Below, one piece after another: positions 1 to 11,800 of a DNA stretch of 64,000 nucleotides (position 1 is its first letter; every line of letters starts with the position of its first letter). The translations under genes were made by a program, and so were the position numbers. The notes beneath the pieces were generated by a model, which made no database searches, had not been told where the DNA came from, and was given only the letters and a program-made list of their open reading frames with translations. Source of the DNA: Mermis nigrescens (taxonomy: Eukaryota > Nematoda > Enoplea > Mermithida > Mermithidae); assembly GCA_036768485.1 (NCBI GenBank), contig JAVLUZ010000205.1:428509-492508 (forward strand). The letters run 5' to 3'.

Positions 1-129
1 TCATTGGCCGTTGTTTTTGGCATCGGAGTATTAATTTGTTGGCACTCGTGGCTGATTTCTCGCGGTGAAACTAGCATCGAAGAATTGATCAATAGAGAAA
101 ATGCCAAGAGAGCGGCGGAATCGGGACAA
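1..129 (+). CDS. ZDHHC16: ZDHHC16-like penultimate coding exon
   Basis: Open from base 1 in frame 1. It ends at codon CAA followed by the donor GTAACG. Reading through the donor would give only VTPY and a stop, so splicing is preferred to a stop at 142-144. It contains the GETSIEELI motif at residues 22-31 of the fragment. Confidence 0.85.
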
Positions 130-1361
130 GTAACGCCTTATTAATTCGGATAATACGAATTATTGCGTATTTTTTATTCCGTGTTATTTTATATGCTATA
201 TTTTTAATTGCTTTTATATATTATTTCGCACGTTTTGTGACTTTTGATGGAAAATTCTATAATTATTCTATTCTTTGTTACTGAAAATTTGACAACTCTT
301 TAATCGATTTTTTATTTACTATTTTTTTGTGTCGGCCAAAGTTGTGTAAATTTTTTAAATCGTAGTTGGACGATGGCTTCGTTGAATTCACTTCCGTCGT
401 AATTTTTTAGAAAGAGTATTCAAATTTTAAGACGAAATCTTTAAAAATTGAACATTTTTAGGTGTTTCAGAAATTTTTCATACACCAGCATTTCGAAATT
501 TTTCAGGCAAATTTGACGCTACTGTTCTCTAGCAAACAGTGGATTTTTTAAAACCACTTTTGATTATTCGGAAATCCTTTATGTAAAAAAATACTTTTTG
601 GGATGAAAAACTGACCCGTTTATCATAACATGAGTTTTTATGCATGGTTTTATTTGTTTTAGTTCTTTTTGATGAAAAATAGATTTAAAAAATGAAAATA
701 AAAAAAAATTAAAAAACAAAAAATAATAAACAGCTGTTGAGCTCAGTTTAGCTAAAATATAATCCAAATTGGTATAAAGTCAAAAGTGCTTAACTATCTT
801 TTGGTGAATGAGGACCGTAGCGCCAAGCGCCGAAAATTTTGTAGATTTTTCGATAAAAGGTGCCATAACTGGTCAAATTTTGATTTTTTTCCGTTCATTT
901 TGCCTTTAATTTTTTTGTATTCAAAATTTTCTTTCTTTTTCTTTCTGGATGATCAAGATCTTTCAATTTTTTTGAATGATGTGATATATATTTTTTTAAA
1001 TGATCCCTAATCACGTACGTATATTTTTATTAGAGCTCTAAAATCTATACCGAAATAAACAAATTTACACGTTCAAAAGAAATAAATCGAAATTAAAGAT
1101 CAGAAATATGTACGAAATTAAAACTATTGAAAATTAAAGCCTCTTAGAGCAAGACGTACGACTTAGATCTTTCTGCTAGTGTGCTAATTTTAGATATACA
1201 AGAATCCGTACGATTACGGGTTAAAGAACAATTGGAGAATATTTTTGGGTCTTGTCGACGGGCGTACTTTTATTAGGCATATTTTGTTTCCTTCGATGCA
1301 CGGTCCAGTGGGAGATGGAATTTGCTGGTTCGACCCCACCCGTCAACTTCACGTTGTTTAA
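1..1361 (+). CDS. ZDHHC16: DHHC palmitoyltransferase, ZDHHC16-like, C-terminal two exons (5' partial)
   Basis: The two exons, 1-129 and 1194-1361, join in phase 0 across a 1064-bp GT-AG intron and encode 98 residues plus TAA. The first part ends in a membrane-like stretch followed by the signature SRGETSIEELINRENAKR. This matches the post-DHHC TTxE-type segment (ISRGETSIE) characteristic of ZDHHC16. The second part carries KNPYDYG, NWRIFLG, GR and LFPSMHGPVGDG, in the same order as the ZDHHC16 tail (PYNYG..NW..FLG..GR..LLPSSH..G.G). Family knowledge: these are multi-pass ER/Golgi S-acyltransferases that move palmitate to protein cysteines. The catalytic DHHC domain itself lies left of the window. 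Family assignment is from remembered motifs, not a search; confidence in the exon join is high because both splice sites and phase agree. Confidence 0.87.
1194..1361 (+). CDS. ZDHHC16: ZDHHC16-like terminal coding exon
   Basis: It follows the acceptor GCTAATTTTAG, opens with IYKNPYDYG and ends in HVV-TAA (stop at 1359-1361). The 55 residues match the conserved ZDHHC16 C-terminus in motif order (PYDYG, NW, FLG, GR, LFPS, GDG). Confidence 0.86.
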   Translation: MYKNPYDYGLKNNWRIFLGLVDGRTFIRHILFPSMHGPVGDGICWFDPTRQLHVV

Positions 1362-1455
1362 TTTCGGGCATGCTGTTGGATTAGGAATGTGTTGATTATG
1401 TGGTCTGGACAAGCGCCCAAAATTGTCGAATTTGTCAGAACCGAAATTGAAATTG

Positions 1456-1461
1456 AATAAA
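1456..1461 (+). promoter_or_regulatory. candidate poly(A) signal of the ZDHHC16-like gene
   Basis: A perfect AATAAA lies 95 bases beyond the stop codon. In AT-rich DNA this can occur by chance; position relative to the stop is the support. From here to 1862 I see nothing else. Confidence 0.45.
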
Positions 1462-1862
1462 AATGGAAAAAAGGCAAAAATTGACAAAATTGTCAAAAAT
1501 GCCTAAATCTTTTGTGAATGCGAATCGCGGTATTAGTTTTGCTGGGCCTTTAATCGATAAAGGATGAACAAGTCGGTTAGCTTTGAATAGCATTTCGTTG
1601 GAGGTTGCCTTGAATTCCTAGATTGCGAATTTTGATTGATTCATGTACTCTACAGAATTTACTCCTAATTTGCGTCCGAATTTTTCTGTTTATCTCACGA
1701 TAGCGCATGGTTAAGCGTCTCATGTCCTGTTTGTTATTCGTGTATAATGACGTTATGATCTCAAATAAAGATTTACTAGACGCTATCTCTATTCGCTCAA
1801 TTGTCTTGTATTTCTGAACTCTGAGATTTTAATTCCAATATCGCATCATGTACGGTCGGAAG

Positions 1863-2121
1863 CACACCTGGGCGTAGGGGTTTGTGGGGGTATGCACCCC
1901 CCAGAAACCAAAATACCCCCCCAGAAATCAAAATACCCCCCAGAATTCAATTTTTGAAAATTTTTTCGTTTTTTTCGCAATTTTTTGATGCCAATGGATA
2001 GTGCTTGATGAGAAACGTCGAAAAATGGTGTTTTTATTGCCATACCACCATTTTTAAGGCCATTTTTCGACCTTCAAAAAATCTTGCACCCCCCCCAGAA
2101 TTTTCTAGCTGCCCACGTATG
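1863..2121 (+). mobile_element. MITE family A copy, 8-bp target duplication
   Basis: Complete ~260-bp non-autonomous element beginning CACACCTGGGCG and ending CCCACGTATG. The ends form an imperfect inverted repeat (CA-AC-TGGGC). It is flanked by the direct octamer GTCGGAAG (1855-1862 and 2122-2129). It carries C-runs near both ends and a central block with CCAATGGATAGTGC. No coding capacity beyond short chance frames. The 8-bp duplication and CA...TG ends suggest the hAT superfamily; the superfamily call is inference. Confidence 0.85.
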
Positions 2122-5100
2122 GTCGGAAGTATGAAGTTTTCTAAGAAAATCGCTGAACTTGTTTATAGAAAAAACGTACCTCGTCGGTGGATGATCATTT
2201 TTTGAAGTAATTCAAGGAACTTACGTTCGAGTAAGCTTTTCAATTTGATTTAAATTTCCTCGTCTATTTCTACAGTATGTAAGGATTTGAAAGGGTAGAT
2301 GTGTGAAGATAAAAATCTTTCAGTATTCGAAAAGGACAAAAAAATTTTCACACGACTGACCGATAAATCGAACCAGATTTACGAATGTCGTCATTTACAA
2401 TCGTGTGACTAACGGTTGTAGTTCTAAAGTCCAAATGGACATAAACTCAGATTCATTCTACAAAGTTCTGTAAACAGCGAAGTAAATTTTCGCGCTTTAG
2501 AACGCTCAGTATGTTTTACATAGTTCTGATTAGACGCTCTTGATTTTATTTATTTATAATTTATTTTAAATTGTAGATAATTATAATACTAAAAATTACA
2601 ATGTAACTAGCCTTCCAGAAAGGCACGTCCTTTAGCTTACTCCAAGCAGCTTAATTAATGACGTCGAAATGACAATTGTAGGTAAGCGGCTTAAAATTAA
2701 AAATCAGCTTCAGTTAGCGTGCATTAATATACGGGAATTCGGTCTGCACATTTTTAGTCCTTTGAGTTATCATAACCTTGACTTTTCTCTTTATGAATTT
2801 GAAACACTTAATTTTGTAAAAGTTAACCAACTTTCTAGATTAGTTTTTCAATCAACGATTCCCTTCTTTTTTGTAGCGTATCATGTCTCGAACTTCAGAA
2901 TGCAAATTAGATTTTGAAGGCTAAACGTATACTTGTACATTACATAGCTCTATATAAAACGGTATTTCGTTTGACAGTAGAATTGACGGGAACTGTCTGA
3001 TTTATAAGCATTTGAAGAAACTTTGTCAATTGTCCTCAATTGCGTTCATATTGATTAGGTAGGTATTCATCTTATTTATTATGCAGCTTTTTCGTTGTTG
3101 CAAAAACAGCTTCAGCTTCTACGTCACAGCAAATTTGCTTTGCTTTCGTTATTATCGTTAGTGAAGAGGCTCTTCTATTGTTGTGTACCTGCTTGTTGCC
3201 TAGATTTCATAATTCAGAAGCCACGACTTCCTCAGCTTCCGAATCGCTCAATTTGATTTTGTCATTTACTTGCTATATTAACCTAACCGATGTTGTCTAC
3301 GAGATTACATTGTATTGACTAGTGTTCCTTCCTTTCTACTTCTTGCTTCTAGATAGATACACGCTTGGTGATTTTATAATCCCTGAACTTTGCGATAACT
3401 CTTAAGAACCTATAAATTTCTGCACGAGACGCTAAAACTTTCGGCTACTTACCTGGAAGACTTGCAAAGATTCAAAAGTAGTAGAATATTGAAATATGCA
3501 CCAATGCTTCCTTGATGCTAGGGCCGAGCGCCATATGCCTGAAGCGCCTGCTCCGCAGGTGGTGAATAATAGAGCAGGTATGTTTAGCGAATATAAACGT
3601 GGATGTCGGTCTGGAAGAACACGGGCTAGAACCAAGTGGGGGATCTGGAATAGACATGCACGTTTGGAAAAATTGGAAATTTAGGCAAAAGGAAGGCCGA
3701 AAATGGATGAAAATTGAGGATTTTCTTTATAAGTGCCTAAAATTGACCAGTAACCGTTAAATAACGTAGTTTTAACACTATTTTTGCATGCATACCTGTT
3801 TTTGAGGTCATTTTTTGACCTCCCTGATTGGCATTGTTGTGCATCTATGTACGGCGGGAACCACTTAAAAATTAACATTTTTAAATTTTAAAATATTGTT
3901 TTAAAATTTTTAAGTAAAATCAAAAACAAGTGTTTCTTAAAGCAAAAAATTAAATCTAATATTAGCGGACGCGTTTATGTTTTCCGTCCCTTAATCCTTA
4001 GAAATGATAAACGCACTAACGTTTTGATGTAAAATAAAAAATCGGTTGCATTTAATTAATTTGTCTAAACTCGTACATTTATGCTAAAAGCGTGAGCAGA
4101 CAATTAACGGCTCGAAATTTCAGGTGGGGCATCGCCGACTATTTTTTAGGCGGATGGGCTAAACGACCTCCAATTTTTGGCAAAAAAATTACAAAAATGC
4201 GCCTGGGCCAAAAATCGCAAGTTCTCGCCAAAAGTGTGGCGTTACAAAAATCGGAATTTGGGGATTGGGGTTGGACGACCGACTTAGGATGAAAAATCCG
4301 CCGCCTAACATTTGATGCTTTATTGGAGTTAAAAATTTGTAGCGTTGATTAATGTTTACAAACAGATAAAAAATAAATGATTAACTTTTTATACTTCGTA
4401 TAAATATTAGTCAGTAAATGCATTTCCGATTTGCTCATACAATTGATGTAAATAGAAAAGCTTAACTTTTGAATAACACCTCGCGACTCACGATGACGTA
4501 CATTCAAAAGAAAGTTATTTTGTATTAGCTCTTTAATGACGTTGCATTTTTTACGTGCTGCCTTGCACTTTTCTCCTTGTTTTCTTTACAATCTATTGTT
4601 TATGGTGTGTTTCCAGTCGAAAGCTATTGCTATATAGCCTCCGCGTTCAGATGAATAACTTAGATTAAAATCAAGTACTAATTGCGCCGCTAATTATGGC
4701 TAGGAGGGGACTTGCCCTGATAATGTCTTAACTTAGGTACTAAAAGGTCAGTGATTCTTTAGCCCGAAACATACTTCACGCGGCGCGGCGAACGGCGCAA
4801 ATTCGCCGCAGCGGTCGCTGACCCATGGCATACTTCCTAGCGCCGCGCGGCGAGTGCGAAGTTTGCCGCGCCGCATTTCAAGGCATACTTCAAGCGGCCA
4901 AGGCATACTTCAAGCGGCCGCCGCGCCGCAACCAAATTCGATAAAGTCCAATTTTTTGCTGCTTTTCATGGCATACTTCACCGCGCGGCGGAAAGCAAAT
5001 AATGTCTATATTTAGCATTTTTTCGAATTTTTTCGCCGCGCCGCAGAAGTCCAAACGTTTGGACTTTCCTCGCGAATGCTAATGAGGTGCGCCGGTGTCG

Positions 5101-5178
5101 ATCTGCTCTGAATCTATAATGAAGTACGTATCTACGTGAGCGCAAACGATCTTCGTCGATTTTGAAATGTCATAGAAG
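2122..5178. other. intergenic stretch, mostly unrecognised
   Basis: No gene found. 3670-3855 resembles 49265-49490 (shared block around AAAATTGACCAG and the ending CATCTATG), so it is probably an old repeat. About 4095-4300 resembles family E (GGCTCGAAATTT start). The remainder is AT-rich and featureless to my reading. Confidence 0.4.
4765..5095. repeat. GC-rich repeat with GGCATACTTC motifs
   Basis: Sharply GC-rich island in AT-rich DNA with repeated GCGGCGCGGCG-type strings. GGCATACTTC or a close variant recurs at least five times, often followed by CGCGGC. A 20-bp unit containing GGCATACTTCAAGCGGCC is duplicated in tandem near 4883-4920. The motif sits at both sides in mirrored contexts, suggesting a small inverted-repeat transposon. 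I could not fix the boundaries. Confidence 0.5.
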
Positions 5179-5495
5179 CACACCTGGGCGTGGGGGGTTT
5201 GGGGAGTATGCACCCCAGAATTCAATTTTGGAAATTTTTTCTTTTTTCGCAATGTCTTGATGCCAATGGATAGTGCTTGAAGGTCGAAAAATGGCCTTAA
5301 AAATGGTGGTATGGCGATAAAAACACCATTTTTTGACGTTTCTCATCAAGCACTATCCATTGGCATCAAAAAATTGCGAAAAAAACGAAAAAATTTTCAA
5401 AAATTGAATTCTGGGGGGAGTATTTTGATTTCTGGGGGGGGGGTATTTTGGTTTCTGGGGGAGTGCATACCCCCAAACCCTCACGCCCAGGTGTG
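5179..5495. mobile_element. MITE family A head-to-head foldback
   Basis: The left half reads as a family A copy in plus orientation from CACACCTGGGCG to GATAGTGCTTGA. The right half is a minus-orientation copy ending GCCCAGGTGTG. The 5' third thus appears twice as an inverted repeat of about 100 bases. I see no 8-bp duplication at the ends, so the structure may have arisen by rearrangement after insertion. Confidence 0.75.
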
Positions 5496-6866
5496 GTTGC
5501 AACCACTTGGGTATACATAAACAGAATTTCTTATATTAGTACAAAGTGCCGCTTTTTTTCATTTTTGCCGAAAAATGTCAAAAATGCAAAGAGAGACACA
5601 GTAAACTTGCCAAATGAAATAAAATATCACTAAAGCTGAATTACGGGTCTGCGTCTTTATAGCTACGGATTTTAAAAAATCTCTTTAAATTTCGAGAAAG
5701 TTTTTTAGAAAAGAAAAAAATTCTAGAAAGTAAGGCAATTAATCTATAGTCTGTTTCATTTAACTTTGCGGTTTTCTTTTAAATTTATCCGGAAGAGTCA
5801 GGCTACAAAAGTGCTTTAATATTCTATTGAATTAATGCGGATTGACAATGGCTGACATCCCCATATCACTCAATAAACTGTAGAAAATCAAATTTACTGT
5901 ATTAGTTTAAAAATTTTTTGTAGTATATTTAAATTTTGTCAAAAATCACAAACTTAGATGGAAGGGACCATAATGTAACTATTTCATACATTAAGCCGTG
6001 ACCTCCGATCTATGCAAGAAGGCAATATACTTTGAACGTGTTCTAAAAATGTTTAGGCTTATTTAATTGCCATAGTTGGATTAAGCATCAAAGGCCCTAA
6101 ATCTAAAACCTGAACCACAAATTACATATTAGCTTATAGGTTTTGCAAATTAAGGTTACCAAAAACAGGTTTTTTACACTATACAATTTTAAGTGGCCCT
6201 GAACAACCGTTCAGCTTTCGCAACTCCCGGAATAGCTATTTATATCGCAAAGTTTTTTTCATCTACTTACAATCGTTAAATTTCTAAGCATTGGCTCAGG
6301 GATGGAATTTGGCTAATTAAGCATAATCTTGACATATTTTTCAGCTTTCACTCTTGCTCTAGATCGGTCACGCGTGCGCATGTCTGGAGTCAAGGATGTT
6401 CTTTTATAAACGTAATGCTTAATTCAACGGATCGGTCTGTTTATCACGTCATTTTGAAGCCCGATTTCATCAGCACGTGGGTTTTTTCTAGTTGACCGCC
6501 CCGCCCTCGCTTTGTGAATTACGTAGTTTTCTGAGCGTTTCAAATAGTATGATCAGTCATGTGTTTTTCACGTGATTGCTATTCGATTGAACATGCGTCT
6601 CACGCATACATAGCTTGTTTTGCTGCGTGTCCTTGCTTGAATGAATCACACGCGTCTTCTATCAAGTCTTTAACATAAGTGCGTGTGGTTGGTGGTAGAT
6701 GAACGTTTTCCGATTAAGATCGGGTTTGACTGTTACACGCAGATTTACTGCATGGATCCTTGTTTATTTTGTTTTATATAGGATTTTTTACTCGTTTATT
6801 CACTTTCACGTAAAACTATTGCGAGAAGGTAGGATTTTGGGTTCCGCAATTATTTCTTTACTGATT
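5496..6866. other. intergenic stretch, nothing recognised
   Basis: AT-rich DNA with no coding exon, RNA gene or defined repeat that I can support. Confidence 0.4.
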
Positions 6867-7508
6867 CAGTGGCGGATCGGATCTAGGATTTTACTGAGGG
6901 GCGGTATCCCAACTTTTCCGAAAATAGGTCCAAAAATTTGCCCTTAACGCGCGAAATAGCGTTTTTTCGGTGTTTTACATTGTATACTTCTGCATAAAAT
7001 CACTTTTGACGCAATATTTTTCTCTTGCATAAAATCACTTTTGACGCAATATTTTTCTTAAAATTTTAAAATTTTCGACAATTTAGTGCGGAAAAATTAT
7101 CAAATTTCTTTGACTTCAACAAAAATCTGGCGAGAAGCGCAGGAAAATTTGTGAAATTAGGGCGGATAGACGTCTAGAAACATGATTTACTGCTTGATTT
7201 CCTGTATTTATAGCATTTGATGCGAAACATCGAAATTTCAAATTGAAAATAGAAAAAACTATGCAAAAATTGCTGTTTCTACTGCTAAAATTGTTTTGAA
7301 ACCTACATGAACGGAAAATGGCTTCCAGGTCGCCGAAAAAGTAAATAAAGGTCATGAATAGGTATCGCCGGAAAAATTTGAGAAATTATGGTCACTGACG
7401 GCCACAAATCATTGCAAATTGCATATCCATTCTTTATCTCGCCAAATATTTTTGGCCAATAGGAGAGGTGGCCACTCCCAGATTTCCCTTAAATCCGCCC
7501 CTGCACTG
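6867..7508 (+). mobile_element. hAT-like family D element
   Basis: It begins CAGTGGCGGATC and ends AATCCGCCCCTGCACTG, which are imperfect inverted ends. The interior is shared with 10020-10640, 21240-21870 and 26164-26796 (GGTCCAAAAATTTGCCC, TTTTGACGCAA, CATATCCATTCTTTATC). A 35-bp unit is duplicated in tandem at about 6990-7060. No convincing target duplication for this copy. Confidence 0.75.
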
Positions 7509-7689
7509 ATTCTATATTTCCGGGCTGGTCCTTAATACCGAGATAACAAATTAAAAAATTTTTCGAAAAAATATTAAACGACGCTTGGTTGATATGAGAT
7601 TTTCCTTATTGCATGGAATATGTCATATCAGCTATAGTCTGTTTCATGAAACCTTATGCGAATTAATGAAAATCATTCACAAAGCGGCT

Positions 7690-7935
7690 TAAACTGAAGC
7701 ATGAATATATGCAAGAGGGTTGGAGGAATCCCCTTCTAAAATTGGACGTTCCCCCATCCCCTAAGAGTCAGAAAATTTTCGACCCCCTCCCGATTTTTGG
7801 AAAACTAATGCGGTTATTGGTCATTTTTACGAGTTTTTGACCATTTCGGGCCAAAAATTGGCGGTCATTAAGTCCTTTCCTCTACAAATGGCCGGGAACC
7901 CACATGCAAAATTTCGAGTTTTCACATGTATGAAA
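7690..7935. mobile_element. family E repeat copy
   Basis: Shares with other E copies the CCCCATCCCC..GTCAGAAAATTTTCGACCCC start and the AAATTTCGAG..ACATGTATG end. Boundaries approximate. From here to 8521 no further feature is seen; this is the region upstream of the carrier gene, and no promoter element could be recognised with confidence. Confidence 0.5.
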
Positions 7936-8557
7936 GCAACCATCATGATCCTGTGCAATCAATTGATATTTTAAGTAGACTTTTTCTATTTCGTGTTTTA
8001 TTTATTTTTATTCATTTATTTATTTATCCTTATTTAGTATTTCATTCTTTCCTAACATTATTAATATTTTTCACTTCTTTGTCTCCCTTTTCCTTATAAA
8101 TTTTTGTTGTATTGATGACCTGACTTCCTGATATTCTTATTGATGGATGCGTTAAGGTGGTCATTTACGTAAAGGTAGGTAAACCTTTATTAAAGGTTGA
8201 GTCGAACAATAAACTGCCTGTATGAATATTCAGCATGCTGCACTCAGAAAAATTATGAAATATAAATTTTCGCTCGGTTTCCAGGTTTGCACTGGCAAAA
8301 ATAAGGCTTTTATATTGTTTTCTTCCTCAGTTTTTCCCGAAAAAGTTTATTCATGCCGTTAATTTTTTTGGCTATTAATTTGATATTTCTGAGATTTTAG
8401 AGTTAAGAACTTGTTCAATTCATTCGGATTCAATTCTTAACAAGAGTACATACATCAAAACAAAAATTGAAACCCTAAAATACGTTTCAGATTTTACCAG
8501 ACTGTCTGCATTTTCTTTCAGTGCTCTGGTTCAATCGGAGCCTAAGCGTAATTGTCC

Positions 8558-8893
8558 ATGGAGCAATATGCGAATAATGTGGATTCTATGAATGACATTA
8601 GTGGCGACTCATATTTACAAAAGATGGAAAAAATGGTCTCTGCCGTAGATTATCTATCCGGAACTTACCAGTGGATGAAAAGAGCCGAGATAAATCACCT
8701 AAAGGATATTTTCGAGAGATACGCTTCGCATTATGACGAGAAAAGGCAACAGAAATTTATGACGGCGGATGACTTTGTCAGAAAATATCTGGGATTATTC
8801 ACGGATGATAATTTCAATAAAGAATCCGTCAAACTTATTGCCAGTGCAGCTGACACTACTAAAGATGGATTGATAACATTTGAGGAATTCCAG
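8558..8893 (+). CDS. aralar1: aralar coding exon 1 (residues 1-112)
   Basis: ATG at 8558 is preceded in frame by TAA at 8549, so it is the first usable start. The acceptor-like TTTTCTTTCAG ends at 8521, implying an upstream 5'-UTR exon or a trans-splice site. The exon encodes an acidic extension, the segment [14 protein letters not shown] matching the first EF-hand helix, and the best Ca2+-binding loop D99-E110. Donor CAG|GTATTC, phase 0. Confidence 0.93.
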
Positions 8894-11800
8894 GTATTCA
8901 CGAACGTCGTTTATCTTCGTTTTCTATGGCAAAACGTATCGTGAAATTCGAGCAACTGACGTAAAAAATGAAAAGATGGAAAAAATAAAAAGTGACTGCT
9001 TCTTATAATTCTGCATGTTGTTCATCACCCTATAAAGTGTACAACCTTTTGTATAGCATTCAGGAATCTGAGTATTAACTTCTGAGAATTGAAGAATGGT
9101 TCTTCAAAATTTAAGCTTTGCTTCTGTCATTTAAAATTAAGACGGGGCTGACATATTTCTATGAGCATTACGCAGTTTCAAACGTCTTTTCGGAAGATTA
9201 GAATTTTTCCATTTTTTTATTGGCGGGCGAAATATAAACGAGTTTTTCTCTTTTCAGCAAATCGTTTAACAAACGGAAACGGAAACTCTCATTGAACTAT
9301 ATTGGTAGAGCAATTGTATCAACGCATTGCATAAATTGTTTTTATAGCTTTAAAATCATTCATGAGTTTCGATTGACGTTTCAATATCTATCACATGCTA
9401 AGGCATACAAATCCAAATTTTTCAAATCTTCCCTAAACAGCCTCAACTTCTTGACCTCAGCGGGAACCACTTTAGTACTCAGTAAAAGATACATTTTTCT
9501 GATTTATAAATTACCATGAAAATTCCGCTGGAAAGTGGAGAATCTTGTGCTTGAAAACGAGTTGAAAATCAAGGCCCGGTCTCTATGAATTGATCCAAGC
9601 TTAAAATATAAGCCTGGCTTAAGTGTGGCTTCGCCAAGCCTGGCTGAAACCGGTTTCCATAAAAGTCAAGATTAAAGCCAGGCTTAAGTCAGAATCGTTA
9701 ATAGGATCTTTGATCGGGTTTCTATAGAATAAATAGGCCAGGCTTAATGTGACCGTGCATAATTCATATGTACATGCACGTATGATGTATGTATATGGTT
9801 ATAAAGTAATAACATTATTTTTTCGGTCGTCACTTAAAACTTAAATTTATCTCGGGTAAAAAAATTAAAAATTGCATACATATGTTGACCTCATTAATTA
9901 TTCAACACAACGAAAATTTTCTAACATGTACAAAATAGGAACTCTGAGAGTTCAGCTCTGAAAAAAATGTACATTGTCTTTTGTGAGCTTAAAAAACAAT
10001 AGGTACGCGTCAAGAACACTCATTGGTAGATCTAGGACTTTACTAACGGGGGGCGTACCCCAACTTTTCCGAAACAGTCAAAAATAGGTCCAAAAATTTG
10101 CCCTTTACGTGCTAAATAGTATTTATTTCAGCATTTTACATACTTTTATTTTAAATGACTTTTGACGCAACATTTTTCTCGAAAATTTTGAAATTTTTCA
10201 CAATTTTGTGCGGAAAAAATCATTAATTTTATTAGATTTTCACGAAAATCCGGCGCGGAGCGCCAGTAAATTTGTGAAATTTAGACGGGACGTTCAGAAG
10301 CTTGATATTCGGCTCAATTTCCTGTATTTGTATCATTTGACGCGAAATATCAAGAATTTCAAAAAGTTATGCTTGAAAATAGGAGAAATCTATGCGGAAA
10401 TAGCTGTTCCTATTCTTGACACTGTTTTAAAGCTATTCCACGAGTAAAAAAGGCTTCCAGATCGCCAACAAAGTTAAATGTCATCGCGGCGTCGGAGAAA
10501 TTTGTGAAATTATGATTACTGATGGCCAGAAATCATTACAAATTACATATCCATTCTTTATCCCGCCTAATATTGTAAGCCTATGGTGAGTGGCCGCCTC
10601 CCCCGCCCCTCCCCCGCCCGGTTAAATTCGTTCCTGAGAGCATTATTTTTTGACGCTTCTCCGCGATGCTCGCTCATTATCACATGAAAACGTTAAAAAT
10701 ATACAGAGTTTTTGAAAAAATTCAGTAAATTGAAAAGAATGTGATCGAAAAAATGAGTAGTAATGTGGCACAAAACACCGATAAAATTTCCACTTGATCT
10801 AAAAACGTTTAATAAGCATATATTGTCACGATTTTACTAGGAAATCGAACATTCTTGGCTATCGGCAGCATGCTGCGCAGAGGACAACACGGCCTGCCAT
10901 TCTGAAAGTCACACGAAAACCCCTCTCGGAAACTTCACAGAATTTTTCCGTCTAAATAGACCGTAAAAGTGTCATTTTTGGTCGCTCTTCGAGCAAAACT
11001 GAAAATGCTTCACACATGACGCGAAGCGCCGAAAATTTGAAGATTTGTAACAATCAGATGCAATTTATCTTTGCGTGCATCATCTTACGTTACAAACATT
11101 TTTTGCGGCTAAGGGCCCCGCCCGCCTTCTTAAGTACGGTCCTGTACCCCAACCTCCCCGCAAGAACGCATATGACCACGATTTAGTTTGCTTTTGAACA
11201 TTCTTTCGATTTAAACGCTTTATAAAACGAGAGTCATCTTGGTGGGTCTACTGATACAGTGGGTCTAAAAGAATTTGTTCGGTGGGTCTTATTGATACAG
11301 TGGGTCAATCGTTCGTGTGATCACAGATGATGCGCTTTTGATCAAATCTATTTTCATTGAATAATGAACACAGACAAGCTGCCATGATAAAGAATAAGAA
11401 CTTACGACTGCTCTACGGTAGTCCTAACTTATCAATCGATACGCACACAGTTCTGCAAATAAGTTAATCGCGGCTTTTTAAGCGAACCGGATTAGTCAAG
11501 CCTGGATTATTCCAGGCTTAATCCTGGCTTAAATCTGGCTTGAAATAAAAGTCAGGATGATCCTGGCTTCTGGCTTAAGCCAGACTTTACAGAAACCGAT
11601 AAGCCAGGCTTGAGCCGCGCTCAACTTAAAGCCAGGCTTAAACCTGTTTATAGAAGCCGGACCCAGTTCTTTTTAAAGTAAGAATTACCGCTTTATCTTT
11701 CAGGTACCTACCTACCTAGAAATTTAGGATACAATTCAACATTTGCGTAGCGCGTTGAAATTTTCTGATGCTTGTTTTTGGACTGTTAAGTACGCACTCG

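Noticed and set aside
8894..8944. Read-through of aralar exon 1 past 8893 to the stop at 8942
   Set aside because: The continuation [10 protein letters not shown] is not conserved, while joining at CAG|GTATTC to 13078 gives the conserved FEEFQAFETVL.
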